Assembly: GCA_050084515.1 (NCBI GenBank)
Contig: CM114272.1
Coordinates: 8,494,001-8,558,000 of the forward strand
Direction of reading: 5' to 3'
DNA from: Blasia pusilla
Taxonomy: Eukaryota; Marchantiophyta; Marchantiopsida; Blasiales
Length of the DNA: 64,000 nucleotides
Shown here: in pieces, positions 12,880 to 25,047 of the stretch
Layout: each line of letters begins with the position of its first letter
How positions within the stretch are numbered: the first letter of the stretch is position 1
Position numbers and translations under genes: made by a program
The notes under the pieces: generated by a model
Seen by the model: only the letters and a program-made list of their open reading frames with translations
The model's database searches: none
Told to the model about the DNA's origin: nothing

Positions 12880-15141
12880 GCGTCCAGACTCTGCGCGGGG
12901 TCCTCGGAGTCTGGTCAAAACGCACGTACAGTATGCTTCAGCTCTCGCCCATTCGATGAGGTGACGACCGGGAAGAGGAGATAGACACAAAATTCGCAGC
13001 GATGGGTGGGGCGAGCAACGAAGCTGCGAGCTTCGCTGACGCCCCCGGGCTCGGAAGTTTTGGAACCTCCTGTCCGGAAGAATTCTCCCCAGTTGAAGCC
13101 CCAACTTCGACCCCCGGGCACGGAACTGATTCTGTCATTTCTTTGCGGAACTGCCCACACACATTCTTCCGAGGAAGCTCGGAAAAATTGGAACCCGAGT
13201 TTTCGGAGCTCCGAACTTTGTTTCTTATGGCGAATGCTCGCCACTTGAGGCACTACCAAAACTGGGGGGTCACGGATTACGTCTCTTGGGACTCGTTGTC
13301 CCCATTTTCGAGCACCGGGTTACGCTTCCAGCTGAGGTCACTGTCGACAGCTTCGAACAGGTTCCGAATAATGCATGAATGCTCGAGTGAGCGTGTGCTT
13401 CACACACTTGGCCACGCACGGGTGTACGTAGTGCTGCTCAATCTACCGATCCCTCGATGATTTACTTGCCTTCACTCTTTATGCTCTTATCGTCCACACG
13501 ACGTGCACTCGAAGTCACGATATTTCCTTCACTGCTCTTATCTTTGGGTGTCATTCGTAGGTCCTCCTTCCTTTTCTGAGTATGGATATTCTGAATTCTC
13601 CAGTGATTTTTTTATTTAACTGGCCCCCTGGTGTACTGCTAGGGGGAATACAATAGAGACCGGGGGATGCGAACAGATCCTAGCTAGCTACAGGGTAGTC
13701 GAAGGAAAAGCAGCGGTTCCGTGCGATCCTTGTGCTGTTGTAAAAGAGAGGGATAGCTAGCTTGTGCTGTTGGTCATGGAAAAAGAGGGGACTAAAGAGT
13801 CGAGTACAGCCGGTGAAAATCTAAGATCCCTCCACTCTTATCTCTATTGTTTATAACATCATGGAGACTTCAAGTGGTCGGTAACGAAGTTTATAGACTC
13901 CGAGCGCCGACGAAACCTCCACACTGGAAACAATATGAATGGCCGCTTTACAACCCTCAACGACCACGGAAACGAAAGGAGAACGATATTCCCAGAACCG
14001 ACGGAAACCGAAACGATGGCTTCCTGGCCGCAAGTAATCGAAAGGCACGTGGCCCGGGATTAGCTCACGAAACAGCCCGGTATCGCAAATCCTGGCGTAC
14101 GCCGTTGCCCTGATGATCCGGAATACCGAATCGGCGAACAGATCTGGCTCCCGCGAAGATGGAGCGAATCGGCTGACCATGGAGGCGACAGCCGCGACAC
14201 GCAGGCCCCACAGGGCACAGGCAGCCGCGACAGAGCGGTGGAATCGGTGGGTGGATCTCCCACGAAGCAGGAAGCGGGAGCGAAGTGCCCAATCAGAAAG
14301 CTGCCAGTGCCGACTTCGTGGTACGTACGTTCGTAGTTCCGACGCCCGGCCCTCGGAGGCTCGGGGGAGACACGGTCGCCCGAGAAGTGGCGACCGGTCT
14401 CATGCAGACTGTCGGGTGGACGACTCGCGCGCGTGGGTCGAGATTGCTCTCCTCAGCGTGCGAAACTTGAGGCGACTCACGGGCCACCATTTCCGTCGGG
14501 CGCCCCTCAGGTTCGTCCATCGAACGTATCTAGACCTGTCCGTGTCGCACGCAGAGCGCTCCCTCTCCACAGCCCTCCAGAGTCCGAACACAGGACTGAC
14601 GTGAGGAGCAGCTGCCACACTTCTTTTTCTCTCTTATTTATTTATTCTAGCATTTCTGCCGGAGGTTTTCACTGCCCCTTTCTATGTTTTTCTTTTTTTC
14701 TACCTAAGTTTTGATTTTTGTCTAATTACATATTCGTGTGACTTTCATAACACGCAGCACGTGATAAAACAACTTTGAATTTCTTACACCTCCAGTTATG
14801 TCCTATTCTCTATGTGTATACCTGGTATACACATAGAGAATCACAAATCTTTTTCCTCTTGGCCAAAATTTCTTGTCCATCTTATTCTCTCCTTCCCCAT
14901 GGTGGTGCTTATACCAAATTACTTATGGTTTTTATATTGGTATATGAATTACAACTTTTTTTCCTCATTTTCTCTCCCACCCCTTTCAAAGGGCTAGTTT
15001 AATTTAATTATCTTTATATGACACGTGACATGCGTCCACAACAGAAGGGCCTTCAAGGGACAGGTTTCAATGGAAGGACCTTGAAATGATTGGTGTTGAC
15101 ATTGGAGGAGGGATTCTCTAACCCTCTTTGAATTTTATAGA
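12880..15141. other. Intergenic, GC-rich then AT-rich, no gene recognised
   Basis: Around 12.9-14.6 kb the DNA is GC-rich with several overlapping open frames on both strands, none with a family pattern. From about 14.6 kb it is T-rich. The only clear structure is the palindrome at 14806-14840. Confidence 0.5.
14806..14840. repeat. Perfect 35-bp palindrome
   Basis: Two 17-bp arms, TTCTCTATGTGTATACC and its exact reverse complement, are separated by one T. No adjoining gene explains it. Confidence 0.9.
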
Positions 15142-15334
15142 CTGGTAAGGTGCATGTGCAATGCACGAGAAATAAAAAATCGTTTGAAGAGATTTTGCTA
15201 GTTTACAGCCCGTGAAGGGAAGGGACTAATGATGCTGCACACAAGTTCAAATTTTTTCCTTGCTACCCACTTGCCACGTGTCAAACAGAGAGGTGTTTGC
15301 AAATCAAGAAAGCTCTCTCCCATAATAATATAGA
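15142..15334 (-). mobile_element. Short non-autonomous Helitron
   Basis: On the minus strand the element starts TCTATATTATTATGGG after an A and ends about 193 bp later in CCAG followed by T. Just before the end is a short hairpin, CGTGCATTGCACATGCACC. This is the Helitron layout: TC start, hairpin, CTRR-like end, insertion between A and T. CCAG is one base off the canonical CTRR. The 5' terminal 60 bases are shared with the element at 20410-20636 and a relic near 44458, including TTCTTGATTTGCAAACACC. Confidence 0.6.
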
Positions 15335-15796
15335 TGTTTCGCGCCTCCCCCTCCGAACATATCGATTCCTAGTTGCGGTGCTTACGATCTCCCGGTCGAT
15401 TAATCGACGGGGAGAGTTGGAGGTGGGAACGCGTGGAACAGGATATTGAAGTGTGAGAAAGAAGAGAGTTAAGAAAGCGTGTATAAACTACCGGGATGAT
15501 GGGAACCCATTGCAAGTATAAAAGGAGATTCGAGGAGTCTAGGTAGCCAACGCCATTCAACGATGGTGAAAGAGGGTTTCCCCTCATGGTTAAATTCATC
15601 ACCCGCATATAACATGCTTAGAAAAACATGATAACCATTAAGAGGGCCTCTAGTATAGACGTCTCCCACCACATGAGCCTTGAATCATACGATTGAGCCA
15701 CAATAGTGCTCTCCCAAAAGGGGATCTTCTCCGACTCAGATTACAATTGGAGCCAATCATAGATTTAGAGTAGACACACATAGCAAAGATCATTGC

Positions 15797-15973
<177 letters not shown>

Positions 15974-16094
15974 AACCATAACATTTTACATAGTCATATC
16001 ATATTCAAGAGGTTATGATGTCTAATTTTTTTTACTTGTTTTATTTGAAACAAAAATTTGGATATATATTCTAGTAGATGGAGAATATGGAGGT

Positions 16095-16711
16095 TGTCAC
16101 ATCTTATTTCGACGTAGGTAAAATTCTATCGCGTCGACACCATAGAGAGTCAACGGACTGTTTGGGTGTAACTTCGTCTCGAGATGTCGGATGAGGTTTG
16201 CGATAGGTCTGTTGAAATGGGAACATCATTTATGGCGATTTCCCTATTTGGTTTTAGTCCGTTAGGTGACCCGTTGACCGAGTCAATGGTCATCTGATAA
16301 CCTACGCACGCAGGTTACCGCTGGTAGGGCTATCTTTGGGGGAAGAGCCTTTTGGCTCCTCCCAAAGGTATAAGAATGAGGAAGATGGCTTTCCCAAACT
16401 ATCTTTCTCATGTTTGAGCCTTAGGAGCGTCTCTCTTGCATAGACTTGTGTGGGTGTGTAGGACTTAGGGTGCTAGTGTCCGGATTCCCTCATAGTGGAG
16501 GGTGGATGTGATTCGATAGTGGATTTTTAGGCTGGGTGAGCCGTTTTTACTTCTCTTGATTATATTATCGAGTCTCGGTGTATATGCGTGAGTGTATTTT
16601 GTTTATGTGTGGATCTACCCATATGTTGGGGAACATCGGTGTTGTGTGGTGGTGTTGTGTGGTGTGTAGATGTAACCAAAGATGTGGGTTGTGTAGCGAT
16701 ATGTATGCGCA
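16095..16711 (+). repeat. LTR-like dispersed repeat, copy 2
   Basis: Second copy of the block at 2668-3258, again starting TGTCACATCTTA and collinear throughout, with small insertions such as a CGCAGGTTACCGCTGGTAGG segment absent from copy 1. No internal retrotransposon sequence adjoins it clearly, so a solo or orphan LTR is the simplest reading. Confidence 0.5.
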
Positions 16712-16978
16712 CAATAAGGCTTTCATTAAAATAAGACTATTTGAAGTATCATTATGGAAATTTTTAAGTTATTTTTAGTTATAATGTCTTTTGAAAATTT
16801 CTAGAAACTAGTAGATGTGACCGAATCATTCATGCCACCTATGCCAGAGTGGAAGGGAGTGAGAAGAGGAATTGAGATAAAAAAATGTGCTATATGCGAT
16901 GATGATCTGGAAATTTGAGACTTATGTTGTATTAACCTTGGATCCACTCATAATGCTGCATTTTTAAGGCAATCCATA

Positions 16979-17469
16979 GTGTTTCAATGCATTGAAGAGA
17001 AACGTATCCTTTCCCAACCAAAAATCACATTGCCACTTGAATATGGAGAAGATCAAGTAATTCAGCCCATAATACTTGGGGATATAACTTATCTCTTACG
17101 AAAATGGCTACGGAAGCATTTCCATCGACACCTATATCGAGGCAATCCATTGGCAAAAGTATTTCATAGACAAACATCAAAGGCAAGAGTGACACTAGAA
17201 AATACTTTTGATCATTTAAAATGAAGATGGATAATTCTACGCGATTGTCCAATATCTCTATAGATGGTTTCTAAAGTGATGCGTGCATGTGGACTTTTGC
17301 ATAACTTTATTATCCTACATGCAAAGCCCCTACCGCAAGAGATCAATCCAATGGATGAAAGGATGAATGTTGGAACTATCCAATCACAACCTCGGAGTGC
17401 AATTGAGAAGAGAAGAACAATCTTGAGTGAATTCATGCAAGCAACATTTCTTAAAGATTTTTGTGACAC
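16979..17469 (+). pseudogene. PIF/Harbinger-type transposase relic
   Basis: Two consecutive frames (16979-17224 and 17264-17506) carry fragments of a Harbinger DDE nuclease. The first has GDITYLLRKWL, matching the family pattern around the second catalytic aspartate, then ARVTLENTFDHLK, the block with the catalytic glutamate. The continuation has CGLLHNF followed by a short C-terminal tail. A stop and a frame change near 17225 separate the pieces, and the N-terminal helix-turn-helix half is missing. The protein would have cut and moved DNA flanked by short inverted repeats; this copy is dead. Family assignment is by pattern only. Confidence 0.65.
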
Positions 17470-17935
17470 ACATGGCAGTGCTTACTTAAGCAATGATAGA
17501 GCTTGAGGTAGATTATATATTTACTCATTTTTCAGAATTACATCTTTTTAATGATTGTTCACCTCGTTTTTCTCTCTCTAATGGAAGCTCCATACGGCGT
17601 AATTCAAACATTTGAGACATTAGCTCCGATTTTTTTATCTTCTTGTTGGGCTTTCTTCTCACATGTCTTCTTCAAAACTTGAATAAAGGCATTCATTGAT
17701 TGTGTAATACTGTCACTAATATCTCTGGATATTTTTTTTTGGGTTGGCCTATAACATCCACTCGAGAATATGCATTGCTTCTTAGACTTTGCGCGATGGA
17801 TGGAGCTTCACTTAAACTCATATTCATTGTGTGGGTTTGAGGTATGTCTATTGGTTCATGCAAGAGTGTATTTACTGATGGATGAATGGGTGGATCAATC
17901 AACTGATCCAAAACTTTCCCCCATCGGATATAATC

Positions 17936-18125
17936 AAAGTTGCACACGGACAAAGTCCGTGTCCGTAGACTTATGTCCGTCCCTAGGACGGACATGTCTG
18001 TGCGGGCGCAAGTTCCCGTGGCCCGCCCTTGAGCATGTCGAGCCCGTAATGTAGACTTGGGCTGGTCGAGCCCACGTCTATTTTGTAGCCCTCATGTAGC
18101 CCGCAGGCCATTGGGGACAGACTTG
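17936..18125. repeat. GC-rich dispersed repeat (family B)
   Basis: It begins near GTTGCACACGGACA and contains GTCCGTCCCTAGGACGGACA and repeated GCCCG/CGGGC words. Related sequence lies at 48960-49291 and 59538-59885, where it is the target of the gypsy insertion. The far end of that copy carries GTCCATTTCCGTGCAACCTT, the approximate reverse complement of the start here. A terminal-inverted-repeat DNA transposon is possible but not established. Confidence 0.45.
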
Positions 18126-18794
18126 ACCCTATTACAATCTATGTTCATGTATAAATTATAAGCCAGATCATTAGAGACAACCAAAAATGAGTTGCCCTAT
18201 TTAATTTCATGCTTATGTTTAAATAATAAGCTAGAGAGGCCCACCATAACAAACTACATGCTATTGGCTTATACTCCGTGCTCATATGTAAATTCTAAGA
18301 AAGAACCACTATAAAAAACAACATGGTGTCAAATAGAAACTTATTTGTGAGATCTCTAACCAATTTCTCACAAGCTCACATGGAACTCGAGTTCCTCATC
18401 AACAAACAAGACTTCCTTCCTACTTTTCGAAGTTGTATGTGGAGATACTTCCTCTCTACTTCTAGGAGTGGTACTTGAAGCTCATATTGTACTCGATGAG
18501 TTATTGAGTTACTAAGAGAGGATAGAAATTTGTATACTTTTCACAAGGATATATGGCAATTTGACTTACTAGGAGAGGACAAATTTATTTACACTTTCAT
18601 ATGTAACAAGGAGAAGTTGTCAAAGAGAGGAGGAGGAAGATGTAGAGATAACTAACATAGAAGGTTGATCATATGAGAGCGCATCAGCAAGATCAAAGTG
18701 AGCACACCTATCAAGATTGAAGATAATTGTTTTTGAACATCTTATTTGCGATTCAAATACGGAATCGAACTTACAACTCAATTATGTTAAGCAG

Positions 18795-20330
18795 ATTGGG
18801 ATTTACAAAGAGTAAACACAATCCAAATTTTTATCTTAAGATCTCTACTTGCAAGATTGTCATAGTGATCTTGTATGTGGATGATTTGAGTATTTAAGGG
18901 GATGGTGTATAGGGGATACTCGATCTTAAAGGAGGACTCTCCTCTTCATTGGAGGATGAAAGATCTTGGGAATTTACACTTCCGCCTTAAGCTTGAGGTA
19001 AAGGGGGGGCCGAAAATGACCATCTCGACTCAAGAGAGCCAAAACATTAGTCTTGCCTAGAAGTGTCGCGCCCCTACTCTCCTTGAACGTCAATCTTTAG
19101 TGTTGCGGAAGCGTGCGTTCAGTAGGTCACGAACTCATCGCCGATCTACACCCAAACACGCACTCTCGTTAGTCGGGTTTGGCCAACCGGCGTTCCAACC
19201 CACCGAGTCCTAAACTCGGCGTCTCATCAAGCTCAACCTTCCTTAGTTCCTAGCTCCCAACACATAGCAAGTCCTTCAAGACTTGGAACAGACTTCCTGG
19301 TTAGTCCAGGGATCTGAAACGGCACTTACACGCCTAGCGATCCCAACTGTTCAACGGTCCTCGTGTGAGTTCCAAACCGAGACCCAAGTAATTGAGTCGC
19401 GGAGTGAAATCTAAGAGGGATGTCTAAAATCGCCTCAATGGACTTGGTGCAGGTTTTCCAACCCAACGCCCAAACTCGCGTTCCGTTCCATGCCCTTGAG
19501 CCGCCCCGCGGCGCCCAAAGTGGGGTTTGGGTTCCAAGCACTCTCGGAGACCTTCCCCCTTACTAGTACTTCTGGGGTTCTTCAATAACCCCTTCCTTTT
19601 GGGAAAAGAGGTTCGGGCCCTTCATTGTGGCCCTCAACCCGACTCCACTTACAGTCGTTTTCGGGTTGTATCTCGGCCGCTGCTTATGCGTTTGCAACGA
19701 TCTTTGGTGTGTTTGAATCGGCTCTTCATAAGCTTTCCAACGCACTCTTATTTGCTCCAAACGCATCTTGGAGCTAAAAGTTATGGCCATAAATACAGTC
19801 GGAAACTCTCAAACGCAAGTGGCGTTCCAAATCCGGATCTTTCCTTTGGCAACCCACTTCCTAGACTCGACTTCTTTCAAGTCTCATTTCGCGTTTGGTC
19901 CAGGTTTCTGAGTCGCGACCATCACATTTGAAACGCGACTTCTCGCTCGCGTCTCGTCTCTTGTCTCCTCTTTGAGACAACTCCAACGCGCAAACCATCT
20001 TAGCGTGAGCCCGCTAATGTTCCGATGTTCCGCTTGGCACTTGTTTGGTCATGAGGGTCGCGACAAGAAGACTGCAAATAGACCCCACTGCTCTCGGAAG
20101 TACACCGAAACTGATTGATAGGAGAAGGTGGACTTGAAAGCATACAAAAAATTGGTGGCTCACTTATCTACATCACCAAATCCCAACAGGATATTGCGTA
20201 TGCATTAAGCAAACCAGCCGACTGACCCCCTAAAGTCTCAAATGATTGCGGCAAAAAGGGTGCCAAGGTACGTAAAGGGTACCAAAACACATTTGGGCTT
20301 GCCTACCCTAGAGGCAACCAATAAACTCCT
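18795..20330 (+). pseudogene. Ty1/copia reverse transcriptase relic, split by a solo LTR
   Basis: Before 19063 one frame reads RLGFTKSKHNP and then ILYVDDL, the Copia reverse-transcriptase active-site block, followed by a stop and a frame-shifted stretch. After 20070 the coding resumes with KLVGSLIYITKS and QDIAYALSKP, the conserved Copia segment downstream of the YVDD motif. The two halves are parted by the 1002-bp insertion at 19064-20065. Gag, protease and integrase are not recognisable nearby, and several stops are present. Confidence 0.8.
19064..20065. mobile_element. Solo LTR, 1002 bp, with 5-bp target duplication
   Basis: The insert begins TGTCGCG and ends CGCGACA, the TG...CA inverted termini of an LTR. 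It is flanked by perfect AGAAG direct repeats at 19059-19063 and 20066-20070. Removing it and one AGAAG rejoins Copia sequence. No coding capacity is visible inside. It is best read as what remains after recombination between two LTRs; strand is undetermined. Confidence 0.85.
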
Positions 20331-20409
20331 ATAATCTCCACTAAAGACCTACCTCCAAGTATGAAAGTTCCTATTTGACTAGTTTGAGGTTGGAAAATAT
20401 TGGCACCAA

Positions 20410-20636
20410 TCTATATTATTATTGGAAAGCGCCTTCTTGATTTGCAAACACCTTTTTATTTGAAAGGTGACAATTTGACAGAAAAAAATATTTTCTCTTT
20501 CTACCGAAAAAATAAAAATAAATTTCTGTGTAACACAAAATTAATGTCTTCACTGCAGATTAGTCCGTAAAGACTTGTTAGCCTTTCCATACTAGTCAGA
20601 TTAGTACGTAAAGGCTTGTTAGCCTTTACATACTAG
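20410..20636 (+). mobile_element. Short non-autonomous Helitron with doubled 3' end
   Basis: Starts TCTATATTATTATTGG after an A at 20409 and ends CTAG at 20633-20636 followed by T. The end is preceded by a hairpin with arms AAAGGCT and AGCCTTT. A second, earlier terminus of the same kind ends CTAG at 20592-20595, so two 3' ends lie 41 bp apart. The 5' region matches the elements at 15142-15334 and near 44458. Confidence 0.7.
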
Positions 20637-23600
20637 TCAGAAAGGATGTGAGCTAGCTTGATATATACTGGTCACTTTTAAAACAACCACATAATAAACA
20701 TGACTACTTATTACTTATTTCTGCTTAAATAAACTACTCATCGTCCATAGCACAATGTGGGGGTCCCGCCACAGTCCACTCGATCGATAGTCAGATTACG
20801 CCAAGCCTTACGTTGTATAGCGTGTCGAAGCTGAGGTTCGGGCCCCTCTCCAACCTCTTCCTCAGACACATGGGGACTTAGATTTAGGCTTAGACTTGGA
20901 CTTAGACTGAATCTGACCGATTAGTGACAGGCAGTAATCGGTCAGATTCAGTGGGGAGTCTCGGAAATCATGATCATCGGAGACAGGGAGCTCTGCAGTT
21001 CTGCTCAAAGGTAGAACTGCATAGCTTCTACGTTTGAGCAAAACCGAAAGAACCTCCGCTTCGAACTTGAGAAACGCACGCATGCCATGATCTTTCCTGC
21101 CGATCGATCTCAGAGGACGTCATCCGGTGCATGAACTTGAAGCTCTGTGGAATTCGAAGGTAAAGAAGGTGTCGCAAGAAAGCAGATGTTTGTTTCGATG
21201 TTGGTCACTCTGGGCTTGCTTGGTTCGATGGGATCGCACGGTGATGTTGGGGAGAGACTTTTCGTCAGTCGATCGTGGCGGATCGGATTTACGTCTGGCG
21301 GGATTTCGAGAAGGTTTTTACAGTGAGTGATCGAAGTTTGATCACCTCCTTCGATTCGATGGCTTCCCTTGCTATGCACACAGCTTTGATCGCAATTGTA
21401 GCAGCCTGAGGTCGTTCGGGCTTTCGAGAAACTCCACCCAATGCGATCTTTGATGGAAAATGGCACACTCTGTTCCGTGCCTCGGTGTTAGGAACAGAGT
21501 CGGCACACCGAAGGACTCCACGTATCCGTGGAGTCAGATCCATTCGGATCAGAATATGAACTCTTTTTGGGTTACGATGTTATACGAGATTCTGAACTGG
21601 CGCGTCGCCAATTACACCCAACTCCGACCTCCATGCCATCGATGACATCTTGTTTGCATTCGAAGCTTCATGATTCGATCTCGTTTGTTTTCGAAGTCTT
21701 TCTGTTACTTTTTAGGTTTTTATTACGAGGAGGGAGCGCATTCGGGAGTGCCCCACTCCTCAATCCACTGCAAGGGTGGCGAATTCGAGTTCATTTGAGC
21801 TCAGGCATCCGGGAGCACTGATTCCGCTGCACTGAGTGCTATTGAGCACTCCTCTGCATCATCTGCATCATGGTGATCGACGAATCCGACCACTTTCTAG
21901 AATGTTATGTCACTGACTTCAGAGGGTTCCTAATTCTCGACAGCGAAAGGTTGCTGTCGATCCACTTTTCGTGGAGTCGCTCTTGAGCTCTGGATCACGA
22001 GTCTCTTTCTGGGTTGGAGCATCGCTAGCTCTCGAGCTCTGGATGCTTCCGTCGTGGCTTGCAGTGGCGCTTTCACCACTGCAATTCACGGAAGCATCAG
22101 CTTTCGATGTCTCCTCATGAGCCCCAGGAGAGGACGTCGATTTGGAGCTTCGCAAGAACTGATGTTCGATAGTCTTTGAGAACATCGTGGATGGAGCACG
22201 AACCCGAAAATCTGCATGGTCTTTCGAAAATCGATGACCTCCACAATCTGCAACTCTGGGCTCTGGCATGAGCGTCGGTTTCGAGCTCTCTCTTCTGGGA
22301 TTCTCGGCGTTTAAAGTCGTTGATGAGTTGATCGTTACCATTTGGTTCGACGATGACTCTGGTGTCTGTGCACGTACTTCTTCAGTCCCTCATTTAATCC
22401 TGTTCCATTCCAGCACCCAAGGCGCTTCTGAACCTCCTCATAATTATGAAACAGCCCTCATGACAAGGATCCTGATTCTCTTATTCTGGTGGGTACAATC
22501 TACTACTAGTTCTTTTCCAGAGTTTGCTAAGTTGGACATGGCTTCTGAATCTTGATGTCGTCCTCTGTCTCAAATCGGACGAAAACTGTCACCAAACGCC
22601 AGTTTATTCCATAAGAGCATGCATTGTCAAGTAGTGTCTGTCTCTTCCCTCCTGACCAGATTTTGGTGAATACCCTTCAGACTTTCCGATGTGACTCTGG
22701 TTGGTTGTAATCTTCGCGCATCTGGATTATGTACGAGTTGGCGAGTTTCACTTGGAGCTTGTTTCTTAGTTTTCATGGTCGAAATCCGCTTTGTTTCCAG
22801 GAGAAAGACAAGGGTTTCAGGTTCGAGATTCAACCTTTCCTATCAATTTTTTCCAGTGTCCCGAACTTAGCACAACGCAAATAATTTTGGGATTAGAGAC
22901 CCTAAACGTTGCCTCTCACACGTTGAGCAGTAGCTCACATATCAGCTCCAGCGATCGACACCCTGGAACTGACGAGAATTAGATTATGTGAACTTCAGAA
23001 GTTCACATAATCTAATTCTCGTCAGAGAAATCTGTTTCGATTTTCCTCAGAAAATCGAAACAGTTTCGATTTTCTGAGGAAATGTCTGAGGATAATGTGG
23101 AAGTGTTCGACATGAGAAATTGCCTCCAGGTAAGCTTCGTGCCACCATATCTGTCCCAAGCTTTTCTCTCACAACTGGGCACTTCTCTGGCGAGAGATCT
23201 GCTGTATGAATATTTCTGCTTCCAGGTATCCTTGTTGCCATGTCATCTCATTTCTTTTCTTTTCTTTTCTTTTCGAGATGATATGATCCAGCCCAAAAAA
23301 GAGGAGAGTAGCTCCTCCTCAGAATTTTTTTATTAGTGAGTCATGAAAATTTAATGATGAATATTCTTGTTTCCCAGTTGTCCTCCGTTGATTTCGGAGA
23401 TGATTCTCTAGTTTTCGTACCACTGCGACATGTCCTGACTGATGGTGTGATATCAGTAGCTGCAGATTCCAATTCGGTAATTTGGCCTGGAGTTTGTTGT
23501 TCATTCGGATCCTTCATGGACACTATTACACTGAAACTGTATCTGAAGGTGTTTTTTTTTTCCTGAGAACTTCTTTATTCGGATCTTTCATGCTCACTAT

Positions 23601-24789
23601 TCATGTGAAACTGCACCTCAAGATGTTTTCATTCGGATCCTTCAAGATGACCATTCCACTAAAAGTGCGTCTCTGGATATTTTCCTTTAATGAGAATCTC
23701 ATCATTGGGATCCTTTATGATCGACATTCCGCTGAAATTATATCTCAGGGTGTCTTCCTTCATATACACTGCCATCAGCCGACCTGAACTTTTCTAGATG
23801 CTCCACTGCTGCTTGCCAACTTCGTCCACTTGGTTGGGAATGTTCGACGAGTTCAAGTTCTGAATATTATTCATCGTCATTTTGTTTAGAATCTTGCAAA
23901 CACTGGAAGAACAATTCCTTTATCCTAAAGATCTTGCGCGATGCAGATGCAGTTGAAGTTTGCTGCTTTCGGTGTTGGCTCTCGTTTATTCCAGGTCCAT
24001 AGACTCTCAGTCTGTCTATGGAGGTGATACTGAATTAAAATTAGGTATCATTGAGTTGCTTGGGGACATGCCGGAAATTTCTAATTATAATTTAAACTTC
24101 GATCGAGCTTTCTGTGTCTTGAAGAATTTCCAACATCTATTTGCACTTGAGAAGTAGTTGAGATTATGAGGCACACTCTTTTGGTTCATCTGATTAAAAT
24201 TGTCTCCTGAAACTTGTAAAACTTTAGACCTGCATTAGTTGATACGAACATTATAGTTCCAACTTCCCTTCGAACATGTTCTTGTGACAACACTGGAGCA
24301 GTTGGAAAATTGAAGGAACGCCCTCAAATAATGCTGGTATATTTCCAAGGAAGTTTCGATAACGTAACGTTCATAATGCAGCGAGTTTTGGAAGTAGCAA
24401 CCATCTTAATGTCACCAAGAGATATGGCATTCGTCCATCATAGAACAGCTCGAGATTGGGTCTGGTATTGGTCGTTTCTCCTTCCATCACTGAACGATAG
24501 AGTCGTCGAAATCCTATCCATTTGTTTCCATCGGGAGTTGAACCGAACATAATAAGAATTAAATCACAACCATGTACTGATGTACCACGACGCATGGCTG
24601 GCCGGATTCACGACGAGATTGGTGGGTCTCCTCCGATCGAAAGTTCCGCTTTCTGGTCAGTTGAAACTGACACCTTTTCGTGCATTATTTTGGCATCACC
24701 TTCTTCTGGGGGAGAGGCAGATCTCGATATCTACAAACAAAAAACCTATCCATCCACTCAGCGCGTGTATCCACGTTGTGACTGAAACG
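20637..24789. other. No recognised gene; palindromes and an unassigned open frame
   Basis: No family pattern was recognised on either strand. The longest open frame, 22341-21919 on the minus strand, encodes a serine- and threonine-rich stretch of 140 residues that looks non-conserved. A (TTTTC)n run lies near 23255-23275, and the palindrome pair at 22969-23082 is the striking structure. Exons of an unrecognised gene cannot be excluded. Confidence 0.4.
22969..23082. repeat. Two adjacent perfect palindromes (57 and 41 bp)
   Basis: 22969-23025 has 28-bp arms with a one-base centre, starting CTGACGAGAATTAGATTATG. 23042-23082 has 20-bp arms with a one-base centre, starting TTTCCTCAGAAAATCG. They are 16 bp apart, in a stretch that itself can pair with the second palindrome. 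No mismatch was found in either. Confidence 0.95.
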
Positions 24790-24998
24790 ACCAAGAGAAT
24801 GGAAGTAGGCCCACACAGAGTCTGAATCAGACGCTCACTACTGAAGCGACTCGATGACCAGGAGAATCGAAGCGGGTCTCCACACAGAGTCGGAACCAGC
24901 CGCTCACAACTTAAAAGCGACTCAGGGACGAGGAGAATCGAAGTGGGTCTGCACGGAGTCCGAATCAGCCGCTCACAGCTTGAGCGAGTCGAAATTCC
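24790..24998. repeat. Three tandem copies of a roughly 68-bp unit
   Basis: Each unit contains GAGAATCGAAG(C/T)GGGTCT or a variant, then CACACAGAGTC, then CAGCCGCTCACA. The array ends about 50 bp from the 3' end of the ATPase-like gene at 25048 and may lie in its 3' untranslated region. Confidence 0.85.
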
Positions 24999-25047
24999 TC
25001 TTGGGCTTGACGCAGACTGTCGATTTCCACGAAAAATCCCACGCTTG

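Noticed and set aside
21919-22341. 140-residue minus-strand frame as a gene
   Set aside because: Low-complexity Ser/Thr/Glu composition, no start context or splice partners, no family resemblance.
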